From: UBA8514 sp050251415 | GTDB taxonomy: Bacteria; Bacillota; Clostridia; Lachnospirales; Anaerotignaceae | Direction of reading: 5' to 3' | NCBI GenBank assembly: GCA_050251415.1 | Contig: JBFWMT010000045.1 | Coordinates: 1 to 20,056, forward strand | DNA: 20,056 nt | In this document: positions 1-7,050 of the stretch, one piece after another | Layout: every line of letters begins with the position of its first letter | How positions within the stretch are numbered: the stretch's first letter is position 1 | Program-made: the position numbers and the translations under genes | Notes under the pieces: model-generated | Seen by the model: only the letters and a program-made list of their open reading frames with translations | Told to the model about the DNA's origin: nothing | Database searches by the model: none

Positions 1-204
1 ATTTTCCACCCCTTCCATATTTTGTAATATTTGTTTCTAATTGTCATGCTACCACAATATTTTATAAAATCCAAGTCATAATTTGTGAAATTTGTTTTAA
101 TCACGAGATCATGTATTTTTAATAATATTATCTTAGTTATTTTCAGTCTATTCTACTGTCTTGTAAATAGGTTCATAACTTTCTCTATTGGTGTTAATCA
201 CATT
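1..204. other. AT-rich region downstream of the endolysin gene, no gene seen
   Basis: About 200 bp of very AT-rich sequence after the amidase stop codon. No open frame with a ribosome site, no convincing terminator hairpin and no recognisable attachment site were found. It may be the prophage-distal end or part of a further cargo region outside the window. Confidence 0.5.
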
Positions 205-864
205 TTATTTGCTTAACATAACCGTCTTTTCCCCACTGTCATACCCCACTTCTACTCCCAGTAAACCGCACAAATCCCTAATAGTAACATAGTTTGTACC
301 GTCCACATTGTACCCCTCTAAGGTTTTAATTGTGCCGTTAACACTTATTTTTACCGCTGTCTTCTCCATTTCTTCCTCCTCCAATTTCTTTTTAAACGCC
401 ACCCACTGTGATGTATCTCTTACAAAAGGTTCAGGGCATTTTTTGCCCGTAACATCATAGTGCCTAAGCACATTGGCTATTGGCACCCTGTATTTTTCCA
501 TTAACGTCTTAACAAGCTTAACGGAATTATTTACAGTTTCATCTTTAATGTAATAGCAACCGCTTAAATCTTTTTTACTGCACATTTCAATGGAAATACT
601 GTTATTGTTTCTGCAAATGCTGTGAACATAGCGGCTTGCTCCAACCGACCAAGCCGTGTCCTTGTCTGCCACCGACTGATAAATATTGTTTTCATCAACA
701 AAATAGTGTGCCGAGGCGTTTCGTCCGGATGTTGCAAAATAATTGCAGTTTCCTTTTGCCGTATCACCGTTATTGGCGGTGTAATGCAACACTATATATT
801 TAATTTCTTGTATTCTGCCTTTAGTGTAGTTGCCGCTGTTGGCAAGAAGTGTTTTTATCTCCAT
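205..864 (-). CDS. Endolysin: N-acetylmuramoyl-L-alanine amidase with C-terminal copper-amine-oxidase-like domain
   Basis: This 219-residue enzyme should cleave the bond between N-acetylmuramic acid and L-alanine in peptidoglycan at the end of the lytic cycle. Residues ~15-150 form an Amidase_2 (T7 lysozyme-like) domain. The zinc ligands are predicted to be H27 (in VLHYT), H135 (in RHYD) and C143 (in KKCPEP), with K141 matching the catalytic lysine of T7 lysozyme. Residues ~170-219 (VNGTIKTLEGYNVDGTNYVT) resemble the copper-amine-oxidase N-terminal-like repeat found at the C-terminus of many clostridial amidases, probably for wall binding. No signal peptide is seen, so it depends on the upstream holins. 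A GGAGG site lies 7 nt before the ATG. Confidence 0.93.
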   Translation of the reverse strand: MEIKTLLANSGNYTKGRIQEIKYIVLHYTANNGDTAKGNCNYFATSGRNASAHYFVDENNIYQSVADKDTAWSVGASRYVHSICRNNNSISIEMCSKKDLSGCYYIKDETVNNSVKLVKTLMEKYRVPIANVLRHYDVTGKKCPEPFVRDTSQWVAFKKKLEEEEMEKTAVKISVNGTIKTLEGYNVDGTNYVTIRDLCGLLGVEVGYDSGEKTVMLSK

Positions 865-885
865 GCTTAACCTCCACTGGTTTAC

Positions 886-921
886 ACTACCCTTAACTCG
901 CCAAAGTTAAATAAGGGTAGT
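886..921 (+). terminator. 10-bp hairpin with U-tract on the plus strand (antisense to the lysis genes)
   Basis: ACTACCCTTA (886-895) pairs perfectly with TAAGGGTAGT (912-921) and is followed on the plus strand by TTTATTTTTTT. As read, it would stop transcription entering from the left on the plus strand. On the minus strand it is a hairpin in the short spacer between the small holin and the amidase, with no U-tract after it. It could act as an antisense terminator or an mRNA-stabilising stem. Confidence 0.55.
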
Positions 922-922
922 T

Positions 923-1165
923 TTATTTTTTTACCTCTTCCTCCACTTTAGTCTCTGTTGTGTTTGTTGTATCCTCCGTTAACCCATTAGCAATAAGATA
1001 CCCCACAACAGACCCTAACGCACCAATAATTGCTGTTACCTGTACAATGGTGTTGCTGTCGCACTGCATGAATGCCATAATTGATGTTGCAAGCCCTGCT
1101 ACTGCAACCCAAAACTTACGGCTTGTAAGCTTTATTACAAATACATCCCAGCTAAACTTTTTCAT
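923..1165 (-). CDS. Small phage holin, two membrane segments
   Basis: An 80-residue protein with two hydrophobic segments at about residues 17-35 and 40-61, a basic N-terminus (MKKFSWDVFVIKLTSRKFW) and an acidic, lysine-tipped tail (VEEEVKK). This architecture matches small class II holins of Gram-positive phages that permeabilise the membrane so the amidase can reach the wall. The start overlaps the stop of the preceding holin gene in an ATGA-type junction, implying coupled translation. The combination of two different holin-like proteins upstream of one amidase is common in such prophages. The exact family is not certain. Confidence 0.82.
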   Translation of the reverse strand: MKKFSWDVFVIKLTSRKFWVAVAGLATSIMAFMQCDSNTIVQVTAIIGALGSVVGYLIANGLTEDTTNTTETKVEEEVKK

Positions 1166-1644
1166 TTTATATCCTCCTCATCTACATATTCTCCCATTTT
1201 CTTTTTAACCGCCTTCTCAAAAATCTTTAAACCACCTACTCCTGCATCGTTTAGATTTTCAATTATGGATAACAAATCCCTTAAAAACATCAGGGTATAT
1301 GCCAGCTGAGTAAACCACACTCCAACTTCACTAAAGCTGGTTAGCCTGTAAGCGCATCCCCCTATTACCATTAATATGCCAAAAACCAATAACTTGTCCC
1401 TTGTTCCTATAAAAAATTCACTGCTAGATATTTTGTGTTGTGTTAAGGCTCTTTGAAGCCCTCCGCCTTTGCTCGATAGTGCAAATAACTTTGTACTTAA
1501 ATCCAAAACCATAATCACTAAAACTGCCAACCCACCGTAAAGATACTGCTTTTGGGGAAACAGGAATTTATATAAGAATGCTCCAACCCCAGATATTAAA
1601 AATAATATATCTACTTGAAATAACTTTTTTAGATATTGTGCCAT
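1162..1644 (-). CDS. Holin of the toxin-secretion/phage-lysis type (PF05105-like)
   Basis: A 160-residue membrane protein with hydrophobic stretches near residues 12-30, 36-55, 84-102 and 107-125, a central basic loop (residues ~60-82) and a hydrophilic C-terminus (KKKMGEYVDEEDIK). The pattern GGLAVLVIMVLDLSTKL followed by GTRDKLLVFGILMVIGG resembles the bacteriophage holin family that includes TcdE. It should form lesions in the cytoplasmic membrane at lysis. The gene is first in the three-gene lysis cassette and overlaps the small holin by 4 nt. The divergent unknown gene at 1772 separates the cassette from the tail genes. Confidence 0.85.
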   Translation of the reverse strand: MAQYLKKLFQVDILFLISGVGAFLYKFLFPQKQYLYGGLAVLVIMVLDLSTKLFALSSKGGGLQRALTQHKISSSEFFIGTRDKLLVFGILMVIGGCAYRLTSFSEVGVWFTQLAYTLMFLRDLLSIIENLNDAGVGGLKIFEKAVKKKMGEYVDEEDIK

Positions 1645-1771
1645 AGTACCCCCTTATGAAAATTTGAAATAACATTTTCTAATTATGTAACCTTTTGTAT
1701 TTATGCAATGGTACATTTTATTTTAAAATACATACATTAAAATAAACAACGTTCTTTGAAAGGGATGTCCC

Positions 1772-2305
1772 ATGCATAATAATGATTTAAACAATTCCGA
1801 TTCTAATGATTTAGAATACGAAGAATTATTAGACAATGAAAAAGTTGGTTTAGAAGATATTTATACTTCTCAAATACCAGTAATAAGCCCTGGACAATTT
1901 ATACGTCCGCGACTGCCTGGATTACCTGGACTGCTTGTGCCCCCCGTAAGACCTTCACAACCACAGCGGCCTTCCCGACCACAGCAACCAACCCTTAGGC
2001 AACCGCCAACCACGCCACCGCCTTACACTACGCCCCAACTGCCAAGAGGTATGGCAATACCAAGCCCTGACTCACGGGAATTTAATGTACAATACGGCAA
2101 TTTTATAAGGACTAACAATGTTGGATACCAGTTTAGAAGTTGTCTGAATCGTTTCACTTTTATTTGGACGTGGTACGGCAGAACCTTTTGGTACTATCCA
2201 ATTTTTGTTAATCCATGGTCAGTGGAAGGCTTCCTTTGGAACAGAGGCCGCTGGATTTATAACAGCATACCGCTAAACAGCATTTTCTTTTATAGCTGCT
2301 TCTAA
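1772..2305 (+). CDS. Unknown protein: acidic N-terminus, proline-rich linker, aromatic C-terminal domain
   Basis: A 177-residue protein of unknown function. Residues 1-35 are acidic and asparagine-rich. Residues ~36-98 are a low-complexity linker rich in proline, arginine and glutamine. Residues ~105-177 form a compact domain very rich in W, F and Y, with cysteines at 124 and next to the end (CF terminus) that might pair. There is no signal peptide or clear membrane helix. AAGGGA lies 6 nt before the ATG. It is transcribed against the phage operon, between the holin and the XkdX-like gene, which marks it as inserted cargo. The linker-plus-domain layout recalls short host proteins of spore-forming Clostridia, but I cannot name a family. 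Confidence 0.7.
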   Translation: MHNNDLNNSDSNDLEYEELLDNEKVGLEDIYTSQIPVISPGQFIRPRLPGLPGLLVPPVRPSQPQRPSRPQQPTLRQPPTTPPPYTTPQLPRGMAIPSPDSREFNVQYGNFIRTNNVGYQFRSCLNRFTFIWTWYGRTFWYYPIFVNPWSVEGFLWNRGRWIYNSIPLNSIFFYSCF

Positions 2306-2322
2306 GTAAATCCCCTTAATGT

Positions 2323-2463
2323 TTACATCATTAACGCAACAAGTTGGGTGTATTGCTCCTGAGTAATTCTACTAGCCATTAAAAATACATCCAGCTTGTT
2401 CATCATATCTTCTTTTACATAAACACCGTTTTCAATAAGCTTTTTAACTCTTGTATATGTCAT
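2323..2463 (-). CDS. XkdX-like small tail-region protein
   Basis: A 46-residue open frame starting at ATG 2463 with GGAGGG about 8 nt upstream. The protein (MTYTRVKKLIENGVYVKEDM... ending ITQEQYTQLVALMM) has the features of XkdX-family proteins: a basic N-terminal helix, a GVY-V-KED motif, then I-T-EQY near the C-terminus. XkdX homologues are 40-60 residues long and sit after the fibre genes in PBSX-like prophages, as here; their role is unknown. It lies 13 nt after the XkdW-like gene and belongs to the same operon. It is convergent with the plus-strand gene ending at 2305, with no obvious terminator between them. Confidence 0.72.
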   Translation of the reverse strand: MTYTRVKKLIENGVYVKEDMMNKLDVFLMASRITQEQYTQLVALMM

Positions 2464-2476
2464 AACTCTTACCCTC

Positions 2477-2731
2477 CTATACTCCCATATCTGCTAAACA
2501 CACTAAGTAATCAACATTTACTGCCGTTTCCAATGCCGTTTTTTCTTGCTCTGTAAGTGTTTCCACCATAGGCTCTGGGTTAAACTCTACCCATTCACCA
2601 TTTGTATATTTCTTATTTCTAATGTCGAAATTCTCTTCAATTCCAATCATGTTGTCAGCTACAACTTCACCACTTAAATGACTGTCACTAACAACAAAAC
2701 CGTTTTCATTTATCTGTGCATATCTGTACAT
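2477..2731 (-). CDS. XkdW-like tail-fibre region protein
   Basis: An 84-residue protein beginning MYRYAQINENGFVVSDSHLSG, followed by NMIGIEENFDIRNKKYTNGEW and an acidic linker to a C-terminal helix (TEQEKTALETAVNVDYLVCL). Small proteins of this type, which start with a YAQI-x-E/D-x-G segment and contain a Y-x-x-GEW motif, lie between fibre and XkdX genes in Firmicute prophages. A role in fibre assembly or attachment has been suggested by position only. GGGGGA precedes the ATG. It follows the fibre gene at 2744 with a 12-nt gap. Confidence 0.65.
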   Translation of the reverse strand: MYRYAQINENGFVVSDSHLSGEVVADNMIGIEENFDIRNKKYTNGEWVEFNPEPMVETLTEQEKTALETAVNVDYLVCLADMGV

Positions 2732-2743
2732 TTCATTTCCCCC

Positions 2744-3283
2744 TTAATAAAATTCTATAACTTGCCATGAACATTTAAAAGATGAACCGGTGTTTGACAC
2801 ATTAAGGGAATTAGACATTGTTAACGAGGAACTTTTTAACGATGTTAATACATAAACATATGTTAAAGTTTGGTTATTAATGGAATTATCTATGAGAACA
2901 AAACTTTTAGCCGGATTTATATCACTAATTGATATATCGCACGTTCCATCTATTGAAGTTACTAACCCCCTCTGAATGCTTTTTACACTACCTCGTAAAG
3001 TATTTGTATACAATGCACCCGTCACGTAAGCACAAATAGTGTCAATATAACTCGCCCTCGTGCTCGTCCATAATGTTTCAAGAGTATCTATCTTTGCCGC
3101 CCGTGCCGCTGTCCACGTTCCTGTGAACCATGAAATCAGCCCTTTTATCCCTGCAAAAAGGGTTGTTGGTGTGTTGCTTGCTGTATCTCCAGATGTGCCT
3201 ACTTTTGTATGTACCCCCTGAACAGTTGTATTAACGGCCTGAACACTTCCCTCTTTTGCCACGTCAATATTCACTTCTGCCAT
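2744..3283 (-). CDS. Tail fibre-like protein
   Basis: A 179-residue protein. Its N-terminal half carries short repeats (FAGIKGLISWFTGTWTAARAAKIDTLET, then LWTSTRASYIDTICAYV) like the WTAARAAKIDNLD repeats of fibre shafts in Firmicute phages. The C-terminal ~75 residues are beta-rich, serine/threonine/asparagine-rich, without known catalytic motifs, and may be the receptor-contact tip. AGAGGTGAT precedes the ATG. It is very short for a receptor-binding fibre and only two repeat units remain. It probably sits at the baseplate edge together with the 85-residue protein upstream. Confidence 0.72.
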   Translation of the reverse strand: MAEVNIDVAKEGSVQAVNTTVQGVHTKVGTSGDTASNTPTTLFAGIKGLISWFTGTWTAARAAKIDTLETLWTSTRASYIDTICAYVTGALYTNTLRGSVKSIQRGLVTSIDGTCDISISDINPAKSFVLIDNSINNQTLTYVYVLTSLKSSSLTMSNSLNVSNTGSSFKCSWQVIEFY

Positions 3284-3298
3284 TTTTCATCACCTCTC

Positions 3299-3556
3299 TT
3301 ATAGACCATCGTCGTAGGTCACCCTAAGACCGCCATTGTATATGCTGAATTTAAGTCCACTGTCCTCAATTCCACCATCTGCCGTAAACTGTGCCATATT
3401 TCCCACTTTTGCCCCTGTCACCTTTGCCATACCCGAACTTGAGGCGGCTTTGATTTCCCTGTCAATGATGTCTGCATTGTCATTTAAATCCTGAATATTA
3501 ATAAAATCCGTGCCCTCTGGCTTTTTTAAATTGTAATTCGTTGTATAACTAGCCAA
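3299..3556 (-). CDS. Short tail fibre or collar protein, N-terminal fibre motif
   Basis: An 85-residue protein starting at TTG 3556, preceded by AGGAAGTGAT. The start MASYTTNYNLKKPEG and the following DLNDNADIID are typical of the N-terminus of clostridial tail-fibre proteins that dock on the baseplate next to XkdU. Normal family members continue for hundreds of residues. Here the protein ends after a short C-terminal segment (LKFSIYNGGLRVTYDDGL), so it is either a trimmed adaptor or a minimal fibre. It overlaps the XkdU stop codon, implying coupling. Confidence 0.75.
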   Translation of the reverse strand: MASYTTNYNLKKPEGTDFINIQDLNDNADIIDREIKAASSSGMAKVTGAKVGNMAQFTADGGIEDSGLKFSIYNGGLRVTYDDGL

Positions 3557-4094
3557 CGCTTATCACTTCCTCTCTTAATTCTTTCCACCTAATACCGCTA
3601 ACGCCACCCCATGTTAAACTCCTTGCCGTCTGCCATTGGTTGTACATAAGTTCTACACTTAACATCATATTCATAGGAGTAACCCTTTCTAAAAGCTCCG
3701 AAACAGCGTCCTTATTTTTCTTGCTGGTAAGGGCAACCTTTACCTTTAGAGTAAATGCTCCATTATTAATCTCTAAAACATATCCGTCTGTTCCGCATAA
3801 AGTGGTCAACAGTTCATTTAACTTAGGAACCGTATAGGGTACATCTTCGTTGTATTTTGCCAATAGCCTAAACCTGCGTTCCTCTAGGGTGTCTGTAGCC
3901 TTGGCAGAAATACTTACAATTTTCTCAAGCCTTGCCACACCATAGGTTTTGGCGGTGCTAATAAACTGTTCGTCTAAAACGTCCTCAATGGCGGCGTAAA
4001 CCTGCTCCATTTCAGGATTTTCAGCAACCGCCAAAGCTTGAAACTCTCTTACTTCCTTTAAAATGTCAGGATAATAACTTTCAATATCAGCCAT
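3549..4094 (-). CDS. xkdU: Baseplate protein XkdU-like (DUF2313)
   Basis: A 181-residue protein matching the YmfQ/XkdU (DUF2313) family, which lies directly after baseplate J in Mu-like and PBSX-like phages and caps the wedge before the fibre. Visible family features are the N-terminal YYPDILKEVREFQAL, the central ISAKATDTLEERRFRLLAKYNE segment, and the C-terminal VTPMNMML-EL-YNQW. The ATG overlaps the stop of the baseplate J gene by 8 nt. Length is normal for the family. It should act as a structural adaptor between the wedge and the fibres. Confidence 0.9.
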   Translation of the reverse strand: MADIESYYPDILKEVREFQALAVAENPEMEQVYAAIEDVLDEQFISTAKTYGVARLEKIVSISAKATDTLEERRFRLLAKYNEDVPYTVPKLNELLTTLCGTDGYVLEINNGAFTLKVKVALTSKKNKDAVSELLERVTPMNMMLSVELMYNQWQTARSLTWGGVSGIRWKELREEVISVG

Positions 4095-5148
4095 TGACTG
4101 TCCCCCTTACTACAACGGAGTTGGCATCCGCAGCATAGTTTGATGTGCTGCCATTAATGGAAGTATCAGAAATATCTAAAACGGCATCTAAATCCAAAAG
4201 CCTTGATTCTATCTGCGAAATCCTAACAATAATATTGTCTGTATCTTGCCAAGTTTTGTTGAGTTCCAAGAAATAAGCATCTAATATAGCGTTGATATAG
4301 GTTTCTGCCTCTTCAAAATTCCAACCCGAAGCATAAGTTATGGTTGTTGCGATGTTAATAGCCTGTTCTTCTGCCGCAACTACCGTTACTACATGGTCTA
4401 AAGGTGCTATCCCTAACCCCTCCCCAGCGTTTACAGTAGGGTCTATAGCTGTCTGTACCTCTGTTACAAGGCTTTCACTTGGTATCCCATAATCACTGTT
4501 GATAATCACCAGCTTCACCGTTCCACCGCCGTCCCACGCCCTGTAAACCTTACAACCGCCAACACCCGGTATTGCTGTCACCTTTTGAATATAGTCCTCA
4601 CGGTTGCCCCCAAAGGCTTGGTTATCAAAGCTATTAAAATATCGTTGTCTTAAATCTTCCGTTTCTTCTGCATCTTCGCCAGGAATGATAATCTCCGTAA
4701 GTTCTGCGAAAGTTAACCCTTGTATGTACTCCACGGGTGTCATTGTTCCTATGTAGTAGTTAGGCTCTGTCCCTGAGGTTTCACAGGTCATTCTATAACT
4801 GTGGTCAATGGCTGAAATCAGTTCCGTTACCTTATAATTATAGCTGTCAATGCTGAACCGACTTCCAATAGGAACAGCAACATCAAACACGCCTTTACCA
4901 ACTGCATAAGTAGCCGAACGAGGAGTAATGCCTCTTTCCAAGGCTCTTAAAATCAAATATTCCCGTGAAGCGGTATCGCCAAAGGTTTCCTGCAAAACCA
5001 AATCTAAGTCTATAAACATCTGGGCAAGCTCTGCCGCCGCAGGAGCAAGAGCGTCGTAAATAATACTGCCTTCTCTTTTGTCCAGTTCATCTGAAACCCT
5101 GTTCAGCATACTGTTTAAAATAGAATCGTAGGTCTTGCTTTCAAACAT
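4087..5148 (-). CDS. xkdT: Baseplate J-like wedge protein (XkdT, PF04865)
   Basis: A 353-residue baseplate wedge component homologous to P2 gpJ and T4 gp6. Typical landmarks are REGSIIYDALAPAAAELAQM near residue 25, LRALERGITPRSAT near 70, then the region FGGNREDYIQKVTAIPGVGGCKVYRAWDGGG (about 180-210), and the acidic C-terminal domain. It should form the ring that triggers sheath contraction. The start overlaps the XkdS stop by 8 nt and the stop overlaps the XkdU start by 8 nt. Length and motifs look complete. Confidence 0.95.
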   Translation of the reverse strand: MFESKTYDSILNSMLNRVSDELDKREGSIIYDALAPAAAELAQMFIDLDLVLQETFGDTASREYLILRALERGITPRSATYAVGKGVFDVAVPIGSRFSIDSYNYKVTELISAIDHSYRMTCETSGTEPNYYIGTMTPVEYIQGLTFAELTEIIIPGEDAEETEDLRQRYFNSFDNQAFGGNREDYIQKVTAIPGVGGCKVYRAWDGGGTVKLVIINSDYGIPSESLVTEVQTAIDPTVNAGEGLGIAPLDHVVTVVAAEEQAINIATTITYASGWNFEEAETYINAILDAYFLELNKTWQDTDNIIVRISQIESRLLDLDAVLDISDTSINGSTSNYAADANSVVVRGTVNG

Positions 5149-5542
5149 TTACATTCACCTCACTTTCAAAATTGCCCTCGGTGCTAACCACCGTAAATGT
5201 CACATGCAAAGCACCTCTCTTTTTTTCAAAACTGAAATTTTCCACCGAGCTAATACGGTCATCCTGTTTTAGCCCCTCTTCAATTCGCCTTTTCACTTCT
5301 GGATACACTAAAGAAATAGGCTGACCAAACAATTCCTTTAATTCCGAGCCGTAATTCCAACTATAAATTAAATGGTCATACCTTTCCGTATTCAAAGCCT
5401 TGTAAACCGCTTGCTTTACCGCCTCTAAACCATTGGTGTAGCCTCTTATTACACCCTTTTCAATATCCAAGGCATAGGTTTTTGACGGTTGAACGTCTAT
5501 GGTGAAATTGTTTAAAAGTTCCTCGTTCACAACAGGTGTCAT
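5141..5542 (-). CDS. xkdS: Baseplate protein XkdS-like (DUF2634, gp25 family)
   Basis: A 133-residue protein of the DUF2634/XkdS type, the counterpart of T4 gp25 and P2 gpW, which joins sheath to baseplate wedge. Family signature: KAVYKALNTERYDHLIYSW at about residues 45-63, followed by YGSELKELFGQP and RRIEEGLKQDDRI. The ATG overlaps the stop of the preceding gene as ATGA, with GGAGGTGGAACGTT in front. Length is usual and nothing appears missing. Confidence 0.93.
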   Translation of the reverse strand: MTPVVNEELLNNFTIDVQPSKTYALDIEKGVIRGYTNGLEAVKQAVYKALNTERYDHLIYSWNYGSELKELFGQPISLVYPEVKRRIEEGLKQDDRISSVENFSFEKKRGALHVTFTVVSTEGNFESEVNVNV

Positions 5543-5949
5543 AACGTTCCACCTCCACCTATATCCAGCACCACAAACTTCTGTCCACCTTGAACCCTTA
5601 AAAGCACCACGTTGTCCCCAACATTCAGTTTGTTGTGCACAGTAAATGCCTTTGTTCCTGTATAGGCGTGGTTATGGGTGTTTGTTCCTGTTGTTCTGGT
5701 AGAACTATCATCAATATAACTGTGTATATGCGTATGGCTTTCAGTTGTATGGTTTACCGTCATATTTACCGAATAATCAATCACAGATTTGGTCAAAATT
5801 AAAGCCGACTCACTAATGGTCAGCTTTTGGTCTATCTGTATTTTTATCGGTGAACTTGACACTACGTTACCTACCATAACCGCCATAGGCTTTGTTGTCT
5901 CGTTTTGCTCTGCCGCCGCCTGCTTAATAATTTGCAATAATTCAGACAA
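5539..5949 (-). CDS. xkdR: XkdR-like baseplate/spike-associated protein (DUF2577)
   Basis: A 136-residue protein of the DUF2577 type. Residues 20-60 form an OB-like beta segment (MVGNVVSSSPIKIQIDQKLTISESALILT). A histidine-rich middle follows (HTHIH at 72-76, HNH at 92-94). The C-terminal VGDNVVLLRVQGGQKFVVLDIGG is highly typical. The start is TTG at 5949, with GGAG about 9 nt upstream, because no ATG is available and the family begins with SELLQIIKQ. The gene overlaps XkdQ and XkdS. By position it forms part of the central hub or spike complex; the HxH clusters may hold a metal ion as at gpV-type spike tips. Confidence 0.88.
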   Translation of the reverse strand: MSELLQIIKQAAAEQNETTKPMAVMVGNVVSSSPIKIQIDQKLTISESALILTKSVIDYSVNMTVNHTTESHTHIHSYIDDSSTRTTGTNTHNHAYTGTKAFTVHNKLNVGDNVVLLRVQGGQKFVVLDIGGGGTL

Positions 5950-6898
5950 TAAAATCAGCTCCTCTCAAAGTTATATCCATCAGGTGCATGTCTGCTTTAA
6001 AGTTATGGGTAACTGCTTCGCAAATAAAATATTGGTTTACAGTTATGTCCCCTAAACTAAGGCTAACATTTATGCTGCACCCTGCCTGCACCTTTGCATC
6101 GCCAAAAGCATTTTTAAGGGAAAGCTTGCGTGTTTTCTTGTTGTAAAGGGATAAAAGAGCATTGGCTTTAGTGGCAAGTCCAATTTCGCTATCCGTTTTT
6201 TCAACGCACTGCAATAAGCCCCAATTGTTTATATTTGAAGGGTCTTTAGCCACAGAAACCTGTCTAATGCCTCTTCTTTTGTTTTCATATACAAGCTTCA
6301 CCTGGTTGTAGGTTTCGCTGTCAATGCTTGTCCAGTACTGAAAATCCTCTGCTGTTTTATCCGTCATAAGAATATTAAGGCGCATGTTTTCAACATTTTT
6401 TAAGGTAAGCTTGCCGAAGTCATCATACAAAACAAACATCGCCTTTGTATTTGTTAGCGTCTGGTATAAAGCCTCCTGTATTGTGTCAAAAAGTGTTTTG
6501 TCATCCTCAATAAGGCTTTCAATCACCCAGCCTGTATCAGCAATATCTCCACAATCCAATGAAAAGTTGGCGGCAATCAATTTTATAATCTCGCTTGCCT
6601 TCTTGTTTTCAAACTGCCTAACATCCTTGTTTTTAAGGTATCTAAGCTGGTCATAGGCTGTTACACTTATGGTTTCGCCTTTACTTCTCTTCTTCTCAAA
6701 TACATAGCCCAAAAAAATATCCTCTCCATCAACCCTAAGCTCTACGACATTGCCCTCTTGAAAATTCAAACTGCCATCCTTAACCACCTCAAATGCAAGC
6801 TTTCCAGGGCTGCCAAAGCGTTCAGTTGATAGCTTAACTTCTCCAACAATAACAGGCTCGTAGGCGATGTCACCGTTTATAATTCTAATATTAACCAC
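5942..6898 (-). CDS. xkdQ: XkdQ-like tail hub protein (gpD/gp27-like)
   Basis: A 318-residue hub component if started at GTG 6898, which has GGGAGG 6 nt upstream and gives the family-like N-terminus VVNIRIINGDIAYEP. An ATG at 6943 in the same frame would add 15 residues (MRKGLPVFQSEGRKK) but lacks a ribosome site and is encoded by a duplicated segment, so I prefer the GTG. The body shows XkdQ/YqbQ features: FEVVKDGSLNFQEGNVVEL, then VFEKKRSKGETISVTAYDQLRYLKNKD, TLFDTIQEAL, and CSINVSLSLGDITVNQYFICEAVTHNF. It should close the tail tube distally together with the LysM protein. Confidence 0.9.
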   Translation of the reverse strand: MVNIRIINGDIAYEPVIVGEVKLSTERFGSPGKLAFEVVKDGSLNFQEGNVVELRVDGEDIFLGYVFEKKRSKGETISVTAYDQLRYLKNKDVRQFENKKASEIIKLIAANFSLDCGDIADTGWVIESLIEDDKTLFDTIQEALYQTLTNTKAMFVLYDDFGKLTLKNVENMRLNILMTDKTAEDFQYWTSIDSETYNQVKLVYENKRRGIRQVSVAKDPSNINNWGLLQCVEKTDSEIGLATKANALLSLYNKKTRKLSLKNAFGDAKVQAGCSINVSLSLGDITVNQYFICEAVTHNFKADMHLMDITLRGADFIV

Positions 6899-7050
6899 TT
6901 TTTTCCTCCCTTCACTCTGAAAAACCGGCAACCCTTTCCTCATTGAATCATTTCGGAAACGAACGCCTAATTAGGCAACTTTTTTCATCCCTTCGGTCTG
7001 AAAAACCAGCAACCCTTTCCTCATTGAATCATTTCGGAAACGAACGCCTA
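6899..7050. repeat. Two 71-bp direct repeats, period 81 bp, at the xkdP/xkdQ junction
   Basis: Copy A is 6899-6969 and copy B is 6980-7050. They differ at only about four or five positions. The 10-bp spacer together with the flanks makes the 12-bp palindrome GCCTAATTAGGC (6965-6976). Copy B encodes the last residues (RRSFPK) and stop of the LysM protein. Copy A carries the ribosome site of XkdQ (GGGAGG). In copy B the matching site has decayed to GGGATG. This is either a tandem duplication of the junction or a small inserted repeat. Confidence 0.88.

Noticed and set aside
1..204. Attachment site or tRNA near the left edge
   Set aside because: No tRNA-like cloverleaf or repeat of another window segment was recognised in this AT-rich stretch.
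5942..6943. XkdQ start at ATG 6943
   Set aside because: No ribosome site upstream and the extra 15 residues are encoded by a duplicated non-coding-like repeat; GTG 6898 has GGGAGG at correct spacing and a family-like start.
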